Shown here: positions 39,358 through 48,845 of the stretch, piece by piece | Layout: each line of letters begins with the position of its first letter | Position numbering within the stretch: the first letter of the stretch is position 1 | Assembly (NCBI GenBank): GCA_005772855.1 | Contig: SXIK01000173.1 | Span: 1 to 64,000 of the forward strand | Direction: 5' to 3' | Source of the DNA: Planctomycetia bacterium | GTDB lineage: Bacteria > Planctomycetota > UBA8108 > SXIK01 | Length of the DNA: 64,000 nucleotides | Translations under genes and position numbers: made by a program | The notes under the pieces: model-generated | Seen by the model: only the letters and a program-made list of their open reading frames with translations | Database searches by the model: none | Told to the model about the DNA's origin: nothing

Positions 39358-40362
39358 TCACCAGCGACGCAGGTCCCGGATCACATCAGCGATCCGCTCG
39401 ACGCTCGGAATTGATGCTGCCTCCAACCCCCTGTGGTAAGGCACGGGATGGTCTGGGTAGGCAATTCGGCGGATGGGACCGTCGAGGAACTCAAAGGCTT
39501 TTTCGCCAATTCTCGCTGCAATCTCGCCGCCAAAACCGCCCGTGAAACAGGCCTCGTGCACGATCACCGCCCTGCCAGTCCGCCGAATGCTTTCGAGAAT
39601 GAGCCCTTCGTCCATGGGCGCCAGACTGCGCAGATCCACGACCTCCACGGAGATGCCATCTCGTGAAACAACCTCAGCAGCCTCGAGAGAAGTGTGCGTC
39701 ATCCAGCCGTACGCGATGACAGTGACATCCTCTCCACTGCGGACGATCCGGGCGGAACCAATCACTGCCTCCCTGCGAGCAGCCTCGAACGATTCCGCAG
39801 ATTGCTTCACCCGGCGGTAAAGGTGCTTGTGCTCGAAGAAAAGAACGGGGTTCGGGTCCCTGATGGCGGCACGAAGGAGCGCGTAGGCATCGGATGGCCA
39901 CGCTGGAGCGACAACCTTGAGGCCCGGCGTGTGAAGAAACCACGCCTCAACGCACTGTGAATGAAACGCGCCGGCTCCAGCGCCTCCGCCTGTTGGACAG
40001 CGGATCACCATCGGGACGGGACGACCCGTGCGCCAGAACATCTTTGCCGCCACGTTCACGACTTGGTTGAAACCACACGAAATGAAATCTGCGAACTGCA
40101 TCTCGACCACTGGACGGCGACCCAGCATTGCGGCGCCGACGGCCATCCCAATCGTTCCCGACTCCGAAATCGGCGTGTTGACCATACGATGTGGGCCAAA
40201 CTCCGCCAGGAAGCCCCTCGTCGCCTTGAAGGCGCCGCCGTACTCGGCGATGTCTTGCCCCATGACGAAGACAGAAGGATCGTCCTGAAGTTCATCTCGA
40301 AGAGCCCGCGTGATCGCATCCAGGTAAGAGATCTCCTTGGTCACCACGGTTTCACTCGGCAT
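39358..40362 (-). CDS. Pyruvate/2-oxoacid dehydrogenase E1 component, beta subunit
   Basis: [79 protein letters not shown]. Confidence 0.95.
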   Translation of the reverse strand: MPSETVVTKEISYLDAITRALRDELQDDPSVFVMGQDIAEYGGAFKATRGFLAEFGPHRMVNTPISESGTIGMAVGAAMLGRRPVVEMQFADFISCGFNQVVNVAAKMFWRTGRPVPMVIRCPTGGGAGAGAFHSQCVEAWFLHTPGLKVVAPAWPSDAYALLRAAIRDPNPVLFFEHKHLYRRVKQSAESFEAARREAVIGSARIVRSGEDVTVIAYGWMTHTSLEAAEVVSRDGISVEVVDLRSLAPMDEGLILESIRRTGRAVIVHEACFTGGFGGEIAARIGEKAFEFLDGPIRRIAYPDHPVPYHRGLEAASIPSVERIADVIRDLRRW

Positions 40363-41464
40363 AAATGCCTCCGAGTGGGGTCTCTGGGACGGGGTCGGGA
40401 GCTTTCATCGCCGAGTCGACGGTTTCGACGATCAACTCCGCGCAGCATTTTGCGATGTCGTCGAGGTACTTTTGCGTTGCGGCGCCAACCTCGAGAAGGC
40501 TTCGTTCGAAGCGCGCCAGGGGATCTGACCGCTCGTGCCTCTGCCGCTCGGCGGCGTCCAAGAGTTGAATCGAATCATCCCCTTCCGAGTGCCCGCGCAT
40601 CCGCCCGACGACAGCCTCGATCAAAGTCGGCCCTTCGCCCCGGCGGGCACGACTCACCGCTCGAGCCACCTCCTCGTGGACCCGCACCACATCGCACCCA
40701 TCGACGCGGACGCCCGGGATGCCATACGCGGCACCGCGCTCAGCGAGCGTCTGGGATGCGTACTGCTCCCTGGCCGGCGTCGAGAACGCATATCCGTTGT
40801 TCTCGATGATCAAAATGAAAGGAACCCTGAGCACTGCGGCCATGTTCAGACCTTCGTGGAAGTCTCCCGTTGACGTCCCGCCTTCACCGACAAAGTTAAC
40901 GGCGACTCGATCACTGCCGCGCTGCTTGAAGGCGAGCGCAAGCCCCGCCGCGACGGGAATCATTGCCCCGAGGTGACTGATCATCCCAACGTGGATAATC
41001 CCCGCTCCCTCGTCAAAGTGGGAGTAGTGATAGGAACGCTCGCGTCCAGCAGAGAATCCGTTCGCCTTGCCGAGCATCTGGCAGGCAAGGCGATAAAGGA
41101 TGCCTCGGGGCTCGACTTGCGACGCTCGCCTCTGGCTCACGGCCGGAAAGAGGTCAGGAAAGAGTCTTCCTGCATCGAGGTAGTGGCGCAAGATGGCGCC
41201 AGAGTCACGGTGGAGCGAGATCAACGCGTCACCCGCCTCGATGGCAGTCGCAGCAGCCACCGTGACACCCTCATTCCCCACTGAGCTGTACCACTTGGAC
41301 ACGGCACCCAGGCGAACGAGGCGCTCGAAGCGCAGATCCCATTCGCGTGCCAACCTCAAGAAGAAGTGCATCTCCCGGAGCGCCTCGGGGGTTGGTGGCT
41401 CGACTCTCCTGGACGAGCACTCGGTCGCTGATGAAGAGGCTGCGGTTGCTGTGTTCTCGCGCAT
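40352..41464 (-). CDS. Pyruvate/2-oxoacid dehydrogenase E1 component, alpha subunit
   Basis: TPP motif region FVGEGGTSTGDFHEGLNMAAVLRVPFILIIENNGYAFSTP; RGEGPTLIEAVVGRMRGHSEGDD. Overlaps the beta subunit gene by 11 bp. Confidence 0.95.
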   Translation of the reverse strand: MRENTATAASSSATECSSRRVEPPTPEALREMHFFLRLAREWDLRFERLVRLGAVSKWYSSVGNEGVTVAAATAIEAGDALISLHRDSGAILRHYLDAGRLFPDLFPAVSQRRASQVEPRGILYRLACQMLGKANGFSAGRERSYHYSHFDEGAGIIHVGMISHLGAMIPVAAGLALAFKQRGSDRVAVNFVGEGGTSTGDFHEGLNMAAVLRVPFILIIENNGYAFSTPAREQYASQTLAERGAAYGIPGVRVDGCDVVRVHEEVARAVSRARRGEGPTLIEAVVGRMRGHSEGDDSIQLLDAAERQRHERSDPLARFERSLLEVGAATQKYLDDIAKCCAELIVETVDSAMKAPDPVPETPLGGIYAE

Positions 41465-41658
41465 ATCGAATTTCGTCGCGCCTCTCGGAAGTGCAGAAAT
41501 CTACCTGCAGGCGATCTTTAAAGCCATTGGGCTCGGCCAGCCACCCAGTAAAATGACACTAACGAATTCTATCACTTGAAGCAAGTGGAGACTTCTCCGT
41601 CCAATCGAGCCATGAGACGAGATTTGTTCTTCCATTCTGAGGTTAACTCCGGAGCACG

Positions 41659-42918
41659 ATGGAGATGAATGTCCAGTCAAAGGTGCTTTGCTGTCTTGGT
41701 ATCCTTGCTGTGCTCGCGTCACTGGGTTGTCGCCACAGCCACCGCCGAAGGGTTATTGTTTCCAACCCCAGCAGCACATTCGCTGGCGATTTCCAGTCGA
41801 TTGCCGACTACCTCGAGGATCCAACAGTCAGGGTCCTTCTGAGAAACATGCCACGCAACACAGGCAACCTACCTCCGGACGTCGAGGGCCAGTTCGAGTC
41901 AGAAGGCGAGATTCGCGCAACTTCCATCCCGGGGTCACGACGAGGCGACCTCGTCACGGGCAGCTTTTGTTTCGGCACAGCCTCGGGAAGCCGACTCCAG
42001 GTTGCCATTGAGGATGCGAGCGTCGTCGATGCCGGCGCGGCTTCTTTTCTTGAAGGCAGCAACGATCGTTTCACCGTCTACACAGCCTTTAAATCAGTTC
42101 AGACGCAAACCTCAGGCTCCACGTGCGAGATCCATGAAGTCAACGTGTTTTCGGGCATGCGGAACTCCGACGGCAGCTTCTCTGACCTCTACATCGGTCA
42201 GGGAATCGTGGGACTTGTTGGCGACTGCGGCGCGCTCCTGATCGGCGACGTTCAGGCCTCGAAGGGAATCGCGGACCGCGTCGGCTCGTCGTGTACAGAT
42301 GACCCCGGCGCACAGCCTGGCGATCCTTCGAACGTGCTCGTGACGGTGGAGAACAGCCTCGTCACCGACTTGGCGGTTTTTCTGGGCAACGACACCACAC
42401 CAACACTCTTTGTGCGGCCGCTTTCAACGGGCAGCTTCGAGAGCCGCCCAGGTTTCTCGCTCTATTTCGAGAGTGTTCAGCCGTCGGCGGGCAAAGACCC
42501 ACAGGGAAACGACCTCCTCATGGGTGAGATTGTGAGCGGGCAGTTCGCGCCCGACGCCACTGGGACCGGCGGGACCGTGACCTACTCCATCGAGAATCAG
42601 GTGGGTACGGACGTCTTTTTCGCACCCATGCCAGTCAATCGGAGGAGCTTCGACCTTTACGCAGTGACCAATTCGGGCGTCCTGGTTCCGGGCTATCCCA
42701 ATCCTCCGGGATCAGGCCTCGATTGCCTGTGCAGCATGGCCCCGAGCATCGACCCCTATGTCGTCGGATACTATTCCTACAACATTCCCCAGGCGATCTC
42801 TCCGTCCCAGACCAACGTGCTCTTCTTCAACGCAGACACCAACGTGCAGGTGGACGCCTTCACCGGCCCTTTCAACCTCGACGCGGGCTCGGGGACTGTC
42901 ACACTGCTCGTCGACTGA
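41659..42918 (+). CDS. Hypothetical lipoprotein
   Basis: Signal peptide with lipobox (VLASLGCRHS); 419 aa beta-rich secreted-like protein; no family recognised. Confidence 0.75.
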   Translation: MEMNVQSKVLCCLGILAVLASLGCRHSHRRRVIVSNPSSTFAGDFQSIADYLEDPTVRVLLRNMPRNTGNLPPDVEGQFESEGEIRATSIPGSRRGDLVTGSFCFGTASGSRLQVAIEDASVVDAGAASFLEGSNDRFTVYTAFKSVQTQTSGSTCEIHEVNVFSGMRNSDGSFSDLYIGQGIVGLVGDCGALLIGDVQASKGIADRVGSSCTDDPGAQPGDPSNVLVTVENSLVTDLAVFLGNDTTPTLFVRPLSTGSFESRPGFSLYFESVQPSAGKDPQGNDLLMGEIVSGQFAPDATGTGGTVTYSIENQVGTDVFFAPMPVNRRSFDLYAVTNSGVLVPGYPNPPGSGLDCLCSMAPSIDPYVVGYYSYNIPQAISPSQTNVLFFNADTNVQVDAFTGPFNLDAGSGTVTLLVD

Positions 42919-42974
42919 GAAGCCGCGTGTCGCGGCCGGCGTGGGGGAGGCCTTTCCTCCCCCACCAGCAAGGA

Positions 42975-43013
42975 GACTCAGAGCCTGAGCAATTCTTGCT
43001 CAGGCTCTGAGTC
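42975..43013 (+). terminator. Perfect 16-bp hairpin after the lipoprotein gene
   Basis: gactcagagcctgagc-aattctt-gctcaggctctgagtc; no U-tract. Confidence 0.6.
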
Positions 43014-43032
43014 CTGGAATCGCGGCAGCTCC

Positions 43033-45003
43033 ATGAACCTCAAGAAATTTCAACGCGGGATGCTTCCGGGAGGGGCATTGGTCCTCCTCTCGGGAGCCAT
43101 CCTGTGCTTCGCGCTCCTGCGCAACAGCACACCCGAAGCACCCCGGGCCTCGGCGTTTCCCGTCCCCGAACCACCGGAGTCCTTCCACGCAGTATCGGCT
43201 CAAACCTCGGCAAGAGACGTCGTCACAACAGGGCCACGAAGGACGTCGCCCGAAATAGCTGAAGCACCGGATGTGGCTGGTCTGCGTTGCCGCCTCATGG
43301 ACGCAGGGAGCGGCAGGCCCATCCCAAGGGCTCGCGGCGTTTTCATCATTCGAAGCGAAAAGATGCTCGCGTCGGAGTCAAAGGACTCGGACAGCTCGGG
43401 CTGGGTAACACTCAAGGGCCAAGAGCCTTCGCTCTACTCTTTGCAGGCACGGATCGAGGGCTATGTTCCACAGCAGAAGGCCGCCCTTCTCACACTGTCA
43501 GCGATCACGGAGGTGACGTTCAACCTCGAGAGGGGTGAGGAACTGCTCGGCGACGTCCTCGACGCCTCTGGAGCGGCCATCACTGTGTCGGAAGTACGGG
43601 CGTTTGTCGCACTTGCGAGCGCTCCAGAAAATGCGCGGGCAGTGACTCACGGCGACGGCAGCTTCCGCTTTCAGGGTCTCCGCCCCGGGACATGGACCGT
43701 CGTCGCTCAAGCCGAAGGCTACCGCACGGCCTCCCGGGTTGCGAAGGTGCCTGCAACGGACCGCCTCCGCATGGAGCTGAGCAAGGACCCTGGTTTTTCT
43801 GTGCTCATCACCGATGACACTGGAGCGCCACTCGAAGACGTACGCGTGGCTGTCCGGCATCCCACCCACGGGATTCGTGCCCTGGCGGCGTCGAGCTTCA
43901 CGGACAGGGATGGTAAAGCAAGGCTGCACGGGCTGCCCGAGAACACCGCAGATCTCATCGGCCTGGAGGCGAAAAAGAAAGGATTCCTTGACTGGGGACA
44001 GCCCGTGGCGCCCACGGAGCTTGAAGCCAAACCGTTTCACATTGTGCTGTCGCGAGGGTCCAACGTCTCGGGCCGTGTCGTCGATGAATCGAGTGAGGGT
44101 GTCGCGGGGGCTGAAGTGACCCTCCTGGACCCTGACGAGGCAAAGCCCCAAAGGATCAAGACGAACTCGAGGGGTGAGTTCCACATCCGCAATGTCACGC
44201 CGAAGGTCTACACGATCTTCGCTTGCACCGCCGAGAAGGGCTCGAGCGACTCGACCCTGATCGAGCCAGGCTCTGACAACACCACAGAGGATTTGACCCT
44301 GATTCTAAAGGCCGGGACCGGCGTGATCGCAGGGCGAGTTGTCGACCAGGATGGACGCGCCATCCCCCTTGTCCCGGTCACTCTGAGCACTGGGTCCCCA
44401 CCACGGCAAGGGCTGCTCAGAACCGTCACCAACGAGGACGGGCGGTTTCACTTCGCTGGGCTTGTCCCGGAAAACGTCGGCGTACGGAGAACTGTCATGG
44501 TAGGCGGTGGCAGGACTGCCCGCTCGGTGCGTGAGGTGTCACTCGGGGAGGAAAACGTCGAGCTCGTCACGGCCAAGCTCTCGACACTGACGGGCTTCGT
44601 CACAGGAGACTCGGCGCCAGTAGCATTTGAGGTTCATCTCCACATGGAGGCTGCCGAAAAAGGGGCCGACCGCGTCTTCCGGTTCGGCTCCAGCAGCCAC
44701 TGGTTCAAGATCGAGGGCGTTGAGCCTGGCCGCTACCGACTCAGCGTTGTTGCACAGGGCGAGGTGCTCGCGACGGTCGATGGTCTCCAGGTGCTACCTG
44801 GAGAAAATATTGGCCCAATTGCGCTGAGGGCCTATTCCAGTGGGCGCTTCGTCGACCCGAGGCCAGGCGAACGGCCGCGCGGCAAGGAGCGAGGACGAAG
44901 AAGTATTCGGAGTAAACGACGAATCGGAGCGACGCAGCATCGCGGACCCGCAGCCGGCCAAGGCCAGAATGGCCTACTGGGCCAGGGTCCAGCAGCCCGT
45001 TGA
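43033..45003 (+). CDS. Protein with multiple carboxypeptidase regulatory-like (CnaB-type) domains
   Basis: Repeated GxVxDxxGxPxxxAxVxL...TdxxGxFxfxgLxPGxYxVxAxa patterns (e.g. VAGRVVDQDGRAIPLVPVTL..TNEDGRFHFAGLVPENVGV). C-terminal ~40 aa is low-complexity basic. Confidence 0.82.
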   Translation: MNLKKFQRGMLPGGALVLLSGAILCFALLRNSTPEAPRASAFPVPEPPESFHAVSAQTSARDVVTTGPRRTSPEIAEAPDVAGLRCRLMDAGSGRPIPRARGVFIIRSEKMLASESKDSDSSGWVTLKGQEPSLYSLQARIEGYVPQQKAALLTLSAITEVTFNLERGEELLGDVLDASGAAITVSEVRAFVALASAPENARAVTHGDGSFRFQGLRPGTWTVVAQAEGYRTASRVAKVPATDRLRMELSKDPGFSVLITDDTGAPLEDVRVAVRHPTHGIRALAASSFTDRDGKARLHGLPENTADLIGLEAKKKGFLDWGQPVAPTELEAKPFHIVLSRGSNVSGRVVDESSEGVAGAEVTLLDPDEAKPQRIKTNSRGEFHIRNVTPKVYTIFACTAEKGSSDSTLIEPGSDNTTEDLTLILKAGTGVIAGRVVDQDGRAIPLVPVTLSTGSPPRQGLLRTVTNEDGRFHFAGLVPENVGVRRTVMVGGGRTARSVREVSLGEENVELVTAKLSTLTGFVTGDSAPVAFEVHLHMEAAEKGADRVFRFGSSSHWFKIEGVEPGRYRLSVVAQGEVLATVDGLQVLPGENIGPIALRAYSSGRFVDPRPGERPRGKERGRRSIRSKRRIGATQHRGPAAGQGQNGLLGQGPAAR

Positions 45004-45030
45004 CCGGATCCTGCTGATAAAGATCAACGC

Positions 45031-46530
45031 TCAGTTCAGGGGAAGGTTGATCCCAAGCTGAAACGACACGCCAGCGCGCTCGGGAACTTTATTCGAACTA
45101 CTGCCAGCAGAAACTTCCGTGAAATCAGGAATGAGGCTTGCAGCAAGATCGAAGCTGAGCACCCAGAGCCGAAATCCGAGGCCAGCGTGAAGCAGCAGGT
45201 CTTCCTCGGACTCGGAGAGATTCTTCGAAACGCCTGCGCGAAGGAAGAGGACGTCACCCAGACCCAGCTCGGCCCCACCTCCCACCAGCTGCGACTTGTA
45301 GCCTCGCAAGGCCTCCGAGTGATTGCGAAGCACGTCAATGTCGGCTGCCAACGTGAGGCCAAGGAATCCTCCCAGAGACTGAAAGGGCGAGACGCCAATG
45401 CCCGCCCGAACCTGTCGCTCGATCTCGTAGTCCCCTGGGCCCTTGAAATCAAAGTGGGGGTTGTTCAAATTGCGCCCGACAACTCCTAGCGAAACCCATG
45501 GGACCGGCTGCACAAGCACGCCAACATCCACCCCCCAGTTGAGAGACTCCTCACGATTGGTTTCGTCGAACAAGTCGTCGTGCAAGTCTCCTGGATTCTC
45601 AATATCTCTCAGCGTGAAGGGCTTGTAGTACGTCCAGCCGTTCAAGACTTTCACGTTAACACCCACCGAGAAAACCTCGAAGAAGGGGTGCGCATAGCTA
45701 AGAGCATACTCTTGCAGCAGGATTCCGCGAAGGTTGACCCCGGAGGAGTTGTTCGTGAAGTTGGCGCCTGGACTACCGCCGATATTGGCTGCCGTGGCCT
45801 CGAGAATTCTCCGGATGTTCGATTGCACCGTCGAGTTGCCGACATCCACACCGGTCTGCTCGGCCTGGAAAACGATCTCCTCGGCCTGTTCCTGGGTCGC
45901 CACGCCCCCCGCCGCCAAATCGTCGGCAAAGGCCTGCCCTCCGGGACTCAACTGACCCGAACGGTCATTGCCACCACCAATGGCGCCTGTCAGGCCGTTG
46001 TCACCGAGTGAGAGGTTGGTGAAATCAACGTTGGCGAGCCCTCCCGCGTGCGCGACTCCCAGAGCCGAGAAGCCGAACTGGCCGATCCGCGCCATGACTC
46101 CGCCGGAAGCCTGCGTCACGAGGCCAGTGCCGGGCCTTTGAAGGTCGGGTAACTCCTCAGCGAGCAATTTGATAGCCTTCTGGATCTGCCCTGAATCAAG
46201 AGGCGTGCCGGCGTCGAGCGCAGCGTCGATGTCGTCGAACCCCAGGTCCTTGACAAGATCTCCAATGTCGTCCACCTCGCCCAGAAAGTCATTTGCAGCG
46301 AAGGCGCTGCCCGAGACGGGGATCTCTACATCCCAGAAGGTGGCTGGAGGAACTCTGGGCGGCGCGAACGAGGCAGGATTCCAATAGGCGCTGAGGCCGC
46401 CTCGCGCAATTGCCACACCGGCTCCTCCCATCCCCATGGCTCGGGGCCCGACAATGCTCCACTCCTCGGCACCCAGTGAGCCAGCCGCGACGAACGCCAG
46501 TCCAATCCATGGTGAGATCTTTCGATGCAT
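45031..46530 (-). CDS. Outer-membrane beta-barrel protein, TraF_2-like
   Basis: Signal peptide, GPRAMGMGGAGVAIARGGLSAYWNPASFA, beta-rich C-terminal half (VSLGVVGRNLNNPHFDFKG...LGDVLFLRAGVSKNLSESEEDLLLHAGLGFRLWVLSFDLAAS). Confidence 0.75.
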   Translation of the reverse strand: MHRKISPWIGLAFVAAGSLGAEEWSIVGPRAMGMGGAGVAIARGGLSAYWNPASFAPPRVPPATFWDVEIPVSGSAFAANDFLGEVDDIGDLVKDLGFDDIDAALDAGTPLDSGQIQKAIKLLAEELPDLQRPGTGLVTQASGGVMARIGQFGFSALGVAHAGGLANVDFTNLSLGDNGLTGAIGGGNDRSGQLSPGGQAFADDLAAGGVATQEQAEEIVFQAEQTGVDVGNSTVQSNIRRILEATAANIGGSPGANFTNNSSGVNLRGILLQEYALSYAHPFFEVFSVGVNVKVLNGWTYYKPFTLRDIENPGDLHDDLFDETNREESLNWGVDVGVLVQPVPWVSLGVVGRNLNNPHFDFKGPGDYEIERQVRAGIGVSPFQSLGGFLGLTLAADIDVLRNHSEALRGYKSQLVGGGAELGLGDVLFLRAGVSKNLSESEEDLLLHAGLGFRLWVLSFDLAASLIPDFTEVSAGSSSNKVPERAGVSFQLGINLPLN

Positions 46531-46595
46531 ACTCAGTCCTCTTGTTGAAACATTTCCATGCTCTGGTTATTCCTATCGGCTCGACCGTGCGATGA

Positions 46596-48818
46596 GTGTT
46601 CGCGGAAGATGAATTTAAGGCGTTATCGGAAGGAAAGAAGGGAAGAGTGACCCCAACCGGCCTAGCGATATCAAGACCCGCCGTGCTCGTCGAGGACGTC
46701 GCAGCAGCCACCTCGCTGGCCGTAAACAAGGTGCGTGGTGCGATTCAGCTCCTTGAGGAAGGTGCCTCGATCCCGTTCATCGCCAGGTACCGCAAGGAAC
46801 GAACAGGCGCTCTTGATGAGACCCAGCTGCGGACTGTCGCAGACATGCTCGCCTACTTCACCGAGCTTGCGGAACGAAAAGGAACCGTGCTGAGGAGCAT
46901 CGAGGAGCAGGGCCAGCTCGACGATGCTCTTCGGCGTAAGATCCTCCTCACGAAAAGCCGACAGGAGCTCGAAGACATCTACCTGCCCTTCAAACCGCAG
47001 CGCCGCACAAGGGCGGCCATTGCACGCGAACGGGGTCTTGGGCCTCTGGCGGCCTACTTGAGCGAGGCGCAGGACAGCGGCACTTCTCGAGAGGCGCTCA
47101 TCCAGCCGTTCGTGAACGTCGACAAGGGAGTCTCCAATGCAAATGCGGCTCTGCAGGGAGCCTGCGACATCCTTGCCGAGGAGTGGGCTGAGCAACCTGC
47201 TGTACGCCAGTGGCTGCGCACGGAGCTAAAGGCCGGCGCTCTGAGCTCCCGGGTGCGCAAGGACTGGAAGGAGAAACCCAGCAAGTTTGAGATGTACTAC
47301 GATTTCAAGGAGCCGCTTGAGAAGATGCCCTCTCACCGCTACCTGGCCATGCGTCGTGGTGAGGCAGAAGGGGTACTCTCGATCGGAATCGAGGTCGACG
47401 AGGAGTCACTTCTCGAACGGTTCGCCAGCAAGGTCCTCAAGAATCCACGCTTCTCCTTTCAAAAGGACCTTCTTGAGACGGTCAAGGACTGCTACTCAAG
47501 GCTCCTTTTCCCCTCGATCGAGGCCGAGGCGCTGATGGAAGCGAAACAGGCCGCCGAGGAAGAGGCCATCAAGGTCTTCGCCAGGACTTTGCGGGATCTC
47601 CTCCTGGCTCCGCCGGCCGGTCCGAAAACCGTCATGGGAATCGACCCGGGTTTCCGCACGGGCTGCAAGGTGGCAGTCGTTGACTCAACGGGCAAGTTCC
47701 TCGAGAAGACCACCATTTACCCCACGCCTCCCGAAAGTCGCTCCGCCGAGGCTTCGAGAGCGCTCGCGAGCCTGATCAAGAAGCACGGGGTCGAGATCAT
47801 CGCGATTGGTAACGGCACCGCATCCCGGGAGACCGACGAGTTCGTTGGAAAGTTTCTAAAGGAGGCTGGCCTCAACACCTCGAAGGTCTCTGTCAACGAG
47901 TCGGGTGCTTCAATATACTCTGCAAGCGAGCTCGCCGTGGCGGAGTTCCCCGATCTGGACGTGACGGTGCGAGGCGCGATCTCCATCGCACGGCGGTTGC
48001 AAGACCCGCTGTCGGAGCTGGTCAAGATTGATGCCAAGTCGATCGGCGTGGGTCAGTACCAGCATGACGTCCATCAGACGCAACTTCGGTCGGCTCTCGA
48101 CCGGGAGGTGGAGTCCTGTGTGAACCGAGTGGGCGTGGACGTCAACACAGCAAGCACCCAGCTGCTCTCCTATGTCTGTGGTATTGGACCAAGGCTCGCG
48201 GACGCAATCGTACAGTTCCGCAACGAGCGCGGGCCCTTCAAGAGTCGGAGCGAGATTCAATCTGTCCCGCGTTTCGGCTCAAAGGCCTTCGAGCAGAGCG
48301 CTGGGTTCTTGAGAATCCGAGGCGGGGTCGAGCCACTGGACAACTCGGCGGTGCACCCCGAGAGCTACTATGTCGTCGAGAAAATGGCCCACGCCTTGGG
48401 CAAGCGGACTTCTGATCTGATCGGCCATATCGAACCTCTCAAGCGGCTCAAGGCCTCCGATTTCGTCGACGGCAAGGTTGGGCTGCCTACCGTGGAGGAC
48501 ATCGTCGAGGAGCTCGAGAAGCCCGGCCGCGACCCCCGCAAGGAGTTCAAGGTGGCTCGTTTCAGTGAGACCGTGCACGAGATCTGTGATTTGAAGCCGG
48601 GGATGGCGCTTGAAGGAGTCATCACCAACGTCACGAAGTTCGGTGCGTTCGTCGATATCGGTGTCCACACCGACGGGCTGATCCACGTCTCGGAGCTGGA
48701 CAAGAAATTCGTGCGCGATCCCGCCGAGGTGGTGGCCGTTGGCGACATCGTCCGGGTAAAGGTCCTTACGATCGATCCGGAGCGAAAGCGCATCGGCCTG
48801 AGCCGCAAGCAAGCCTGA
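46596..48818 (+). CDS. tex: Tex family RNA-binding transcriptional accessory protein
   Basis: IPFIARYRKERTGALDETQLR, MGIDPGFRTGCKVAVVD, SVNESGASIYSASELA, DVNTASTQLLSYVCGIG, S1 domain GMALEGVITNVTKFGAFVDIGVHTDGLIHVSEL. Confidence 0.97.
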   Translation: MFAEDEFKALSEGKKGRVTPTGLAISRPAVLVEDVAAATSLAVNKVRGAIQLLEEGASIPFIARYRKERTGALDETQLRTVADMLAYFTELAERKGTVLRSIEEQGQLDDALRRKILLTKSRQELEDIYLPFKPQRRTRAAIARERGLGPLAAYLSEAQDSGTSREALIQPFVNVDKGVSNANAALQGACDILAEEWAEQPAVRQWLRTELKAGALSSRVRKDWKEKPSKFEMYYDFKEPLEKMPSHRYLAMRRGEAEGVLSIGIEVDEESLLERFASKVLKNPRFSFQKDLLETVKDCYSRLLFPSIEAEALMEAKQAAEEEAIKVFARTLRDLLLAPPAGPKTVMGIDPGFRTGCKVAVVDSTGKFLEKTTIYPTPPESRSAEASRALASLIKKHGVEIIAIGNGTASRETDEFVGKFLKEAGLNTSKVSVNESGASIYSASELAVAEFPDLDVTVRGAISIARRLQDPLSELVKIDAKSIGVGQYQHDVHQTQLRSALDREVESCVNRVGVDVNTASTQLLSYVCGIGPRLADAIVQFRNERGPFKSRSEIQSVPRFGSKAFEQSAGFLRIRGGVEPLDNSAVHPESYYVVEKMAHALGKRTSDLIGHIEPLKRLKASDFVDGKVGLPTVEDIVEELEKPGRDPRKEFKVARFSETVHEICDLKPGMALEGVITNVTKFGAFVDIGVHTDGLIHVSELDKKFVRDPAEVVAVGDIVRVKVLTIDPERKRIGLSRKQA

Positions 48819-48845
48819 AAGGAGGGAACGTCCCCCTTTCAGGCT
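48812..48845 (+). terminator. Hairpin at the end of tex
   Basis: agcctgaaaggaggga-acg-tccccctttcaggct imperfect inverted repeat between convergent genes. Confidence 0.6.

Noticed and set aside
44870-45061. Possible frameshift at the end of the CnaB-repeat protein (alternative frame ORF 44840..45061)
   Set aside because: Both frames are low-complexity and neither shows a recognisable domain, so a frameshift cannot be supported.
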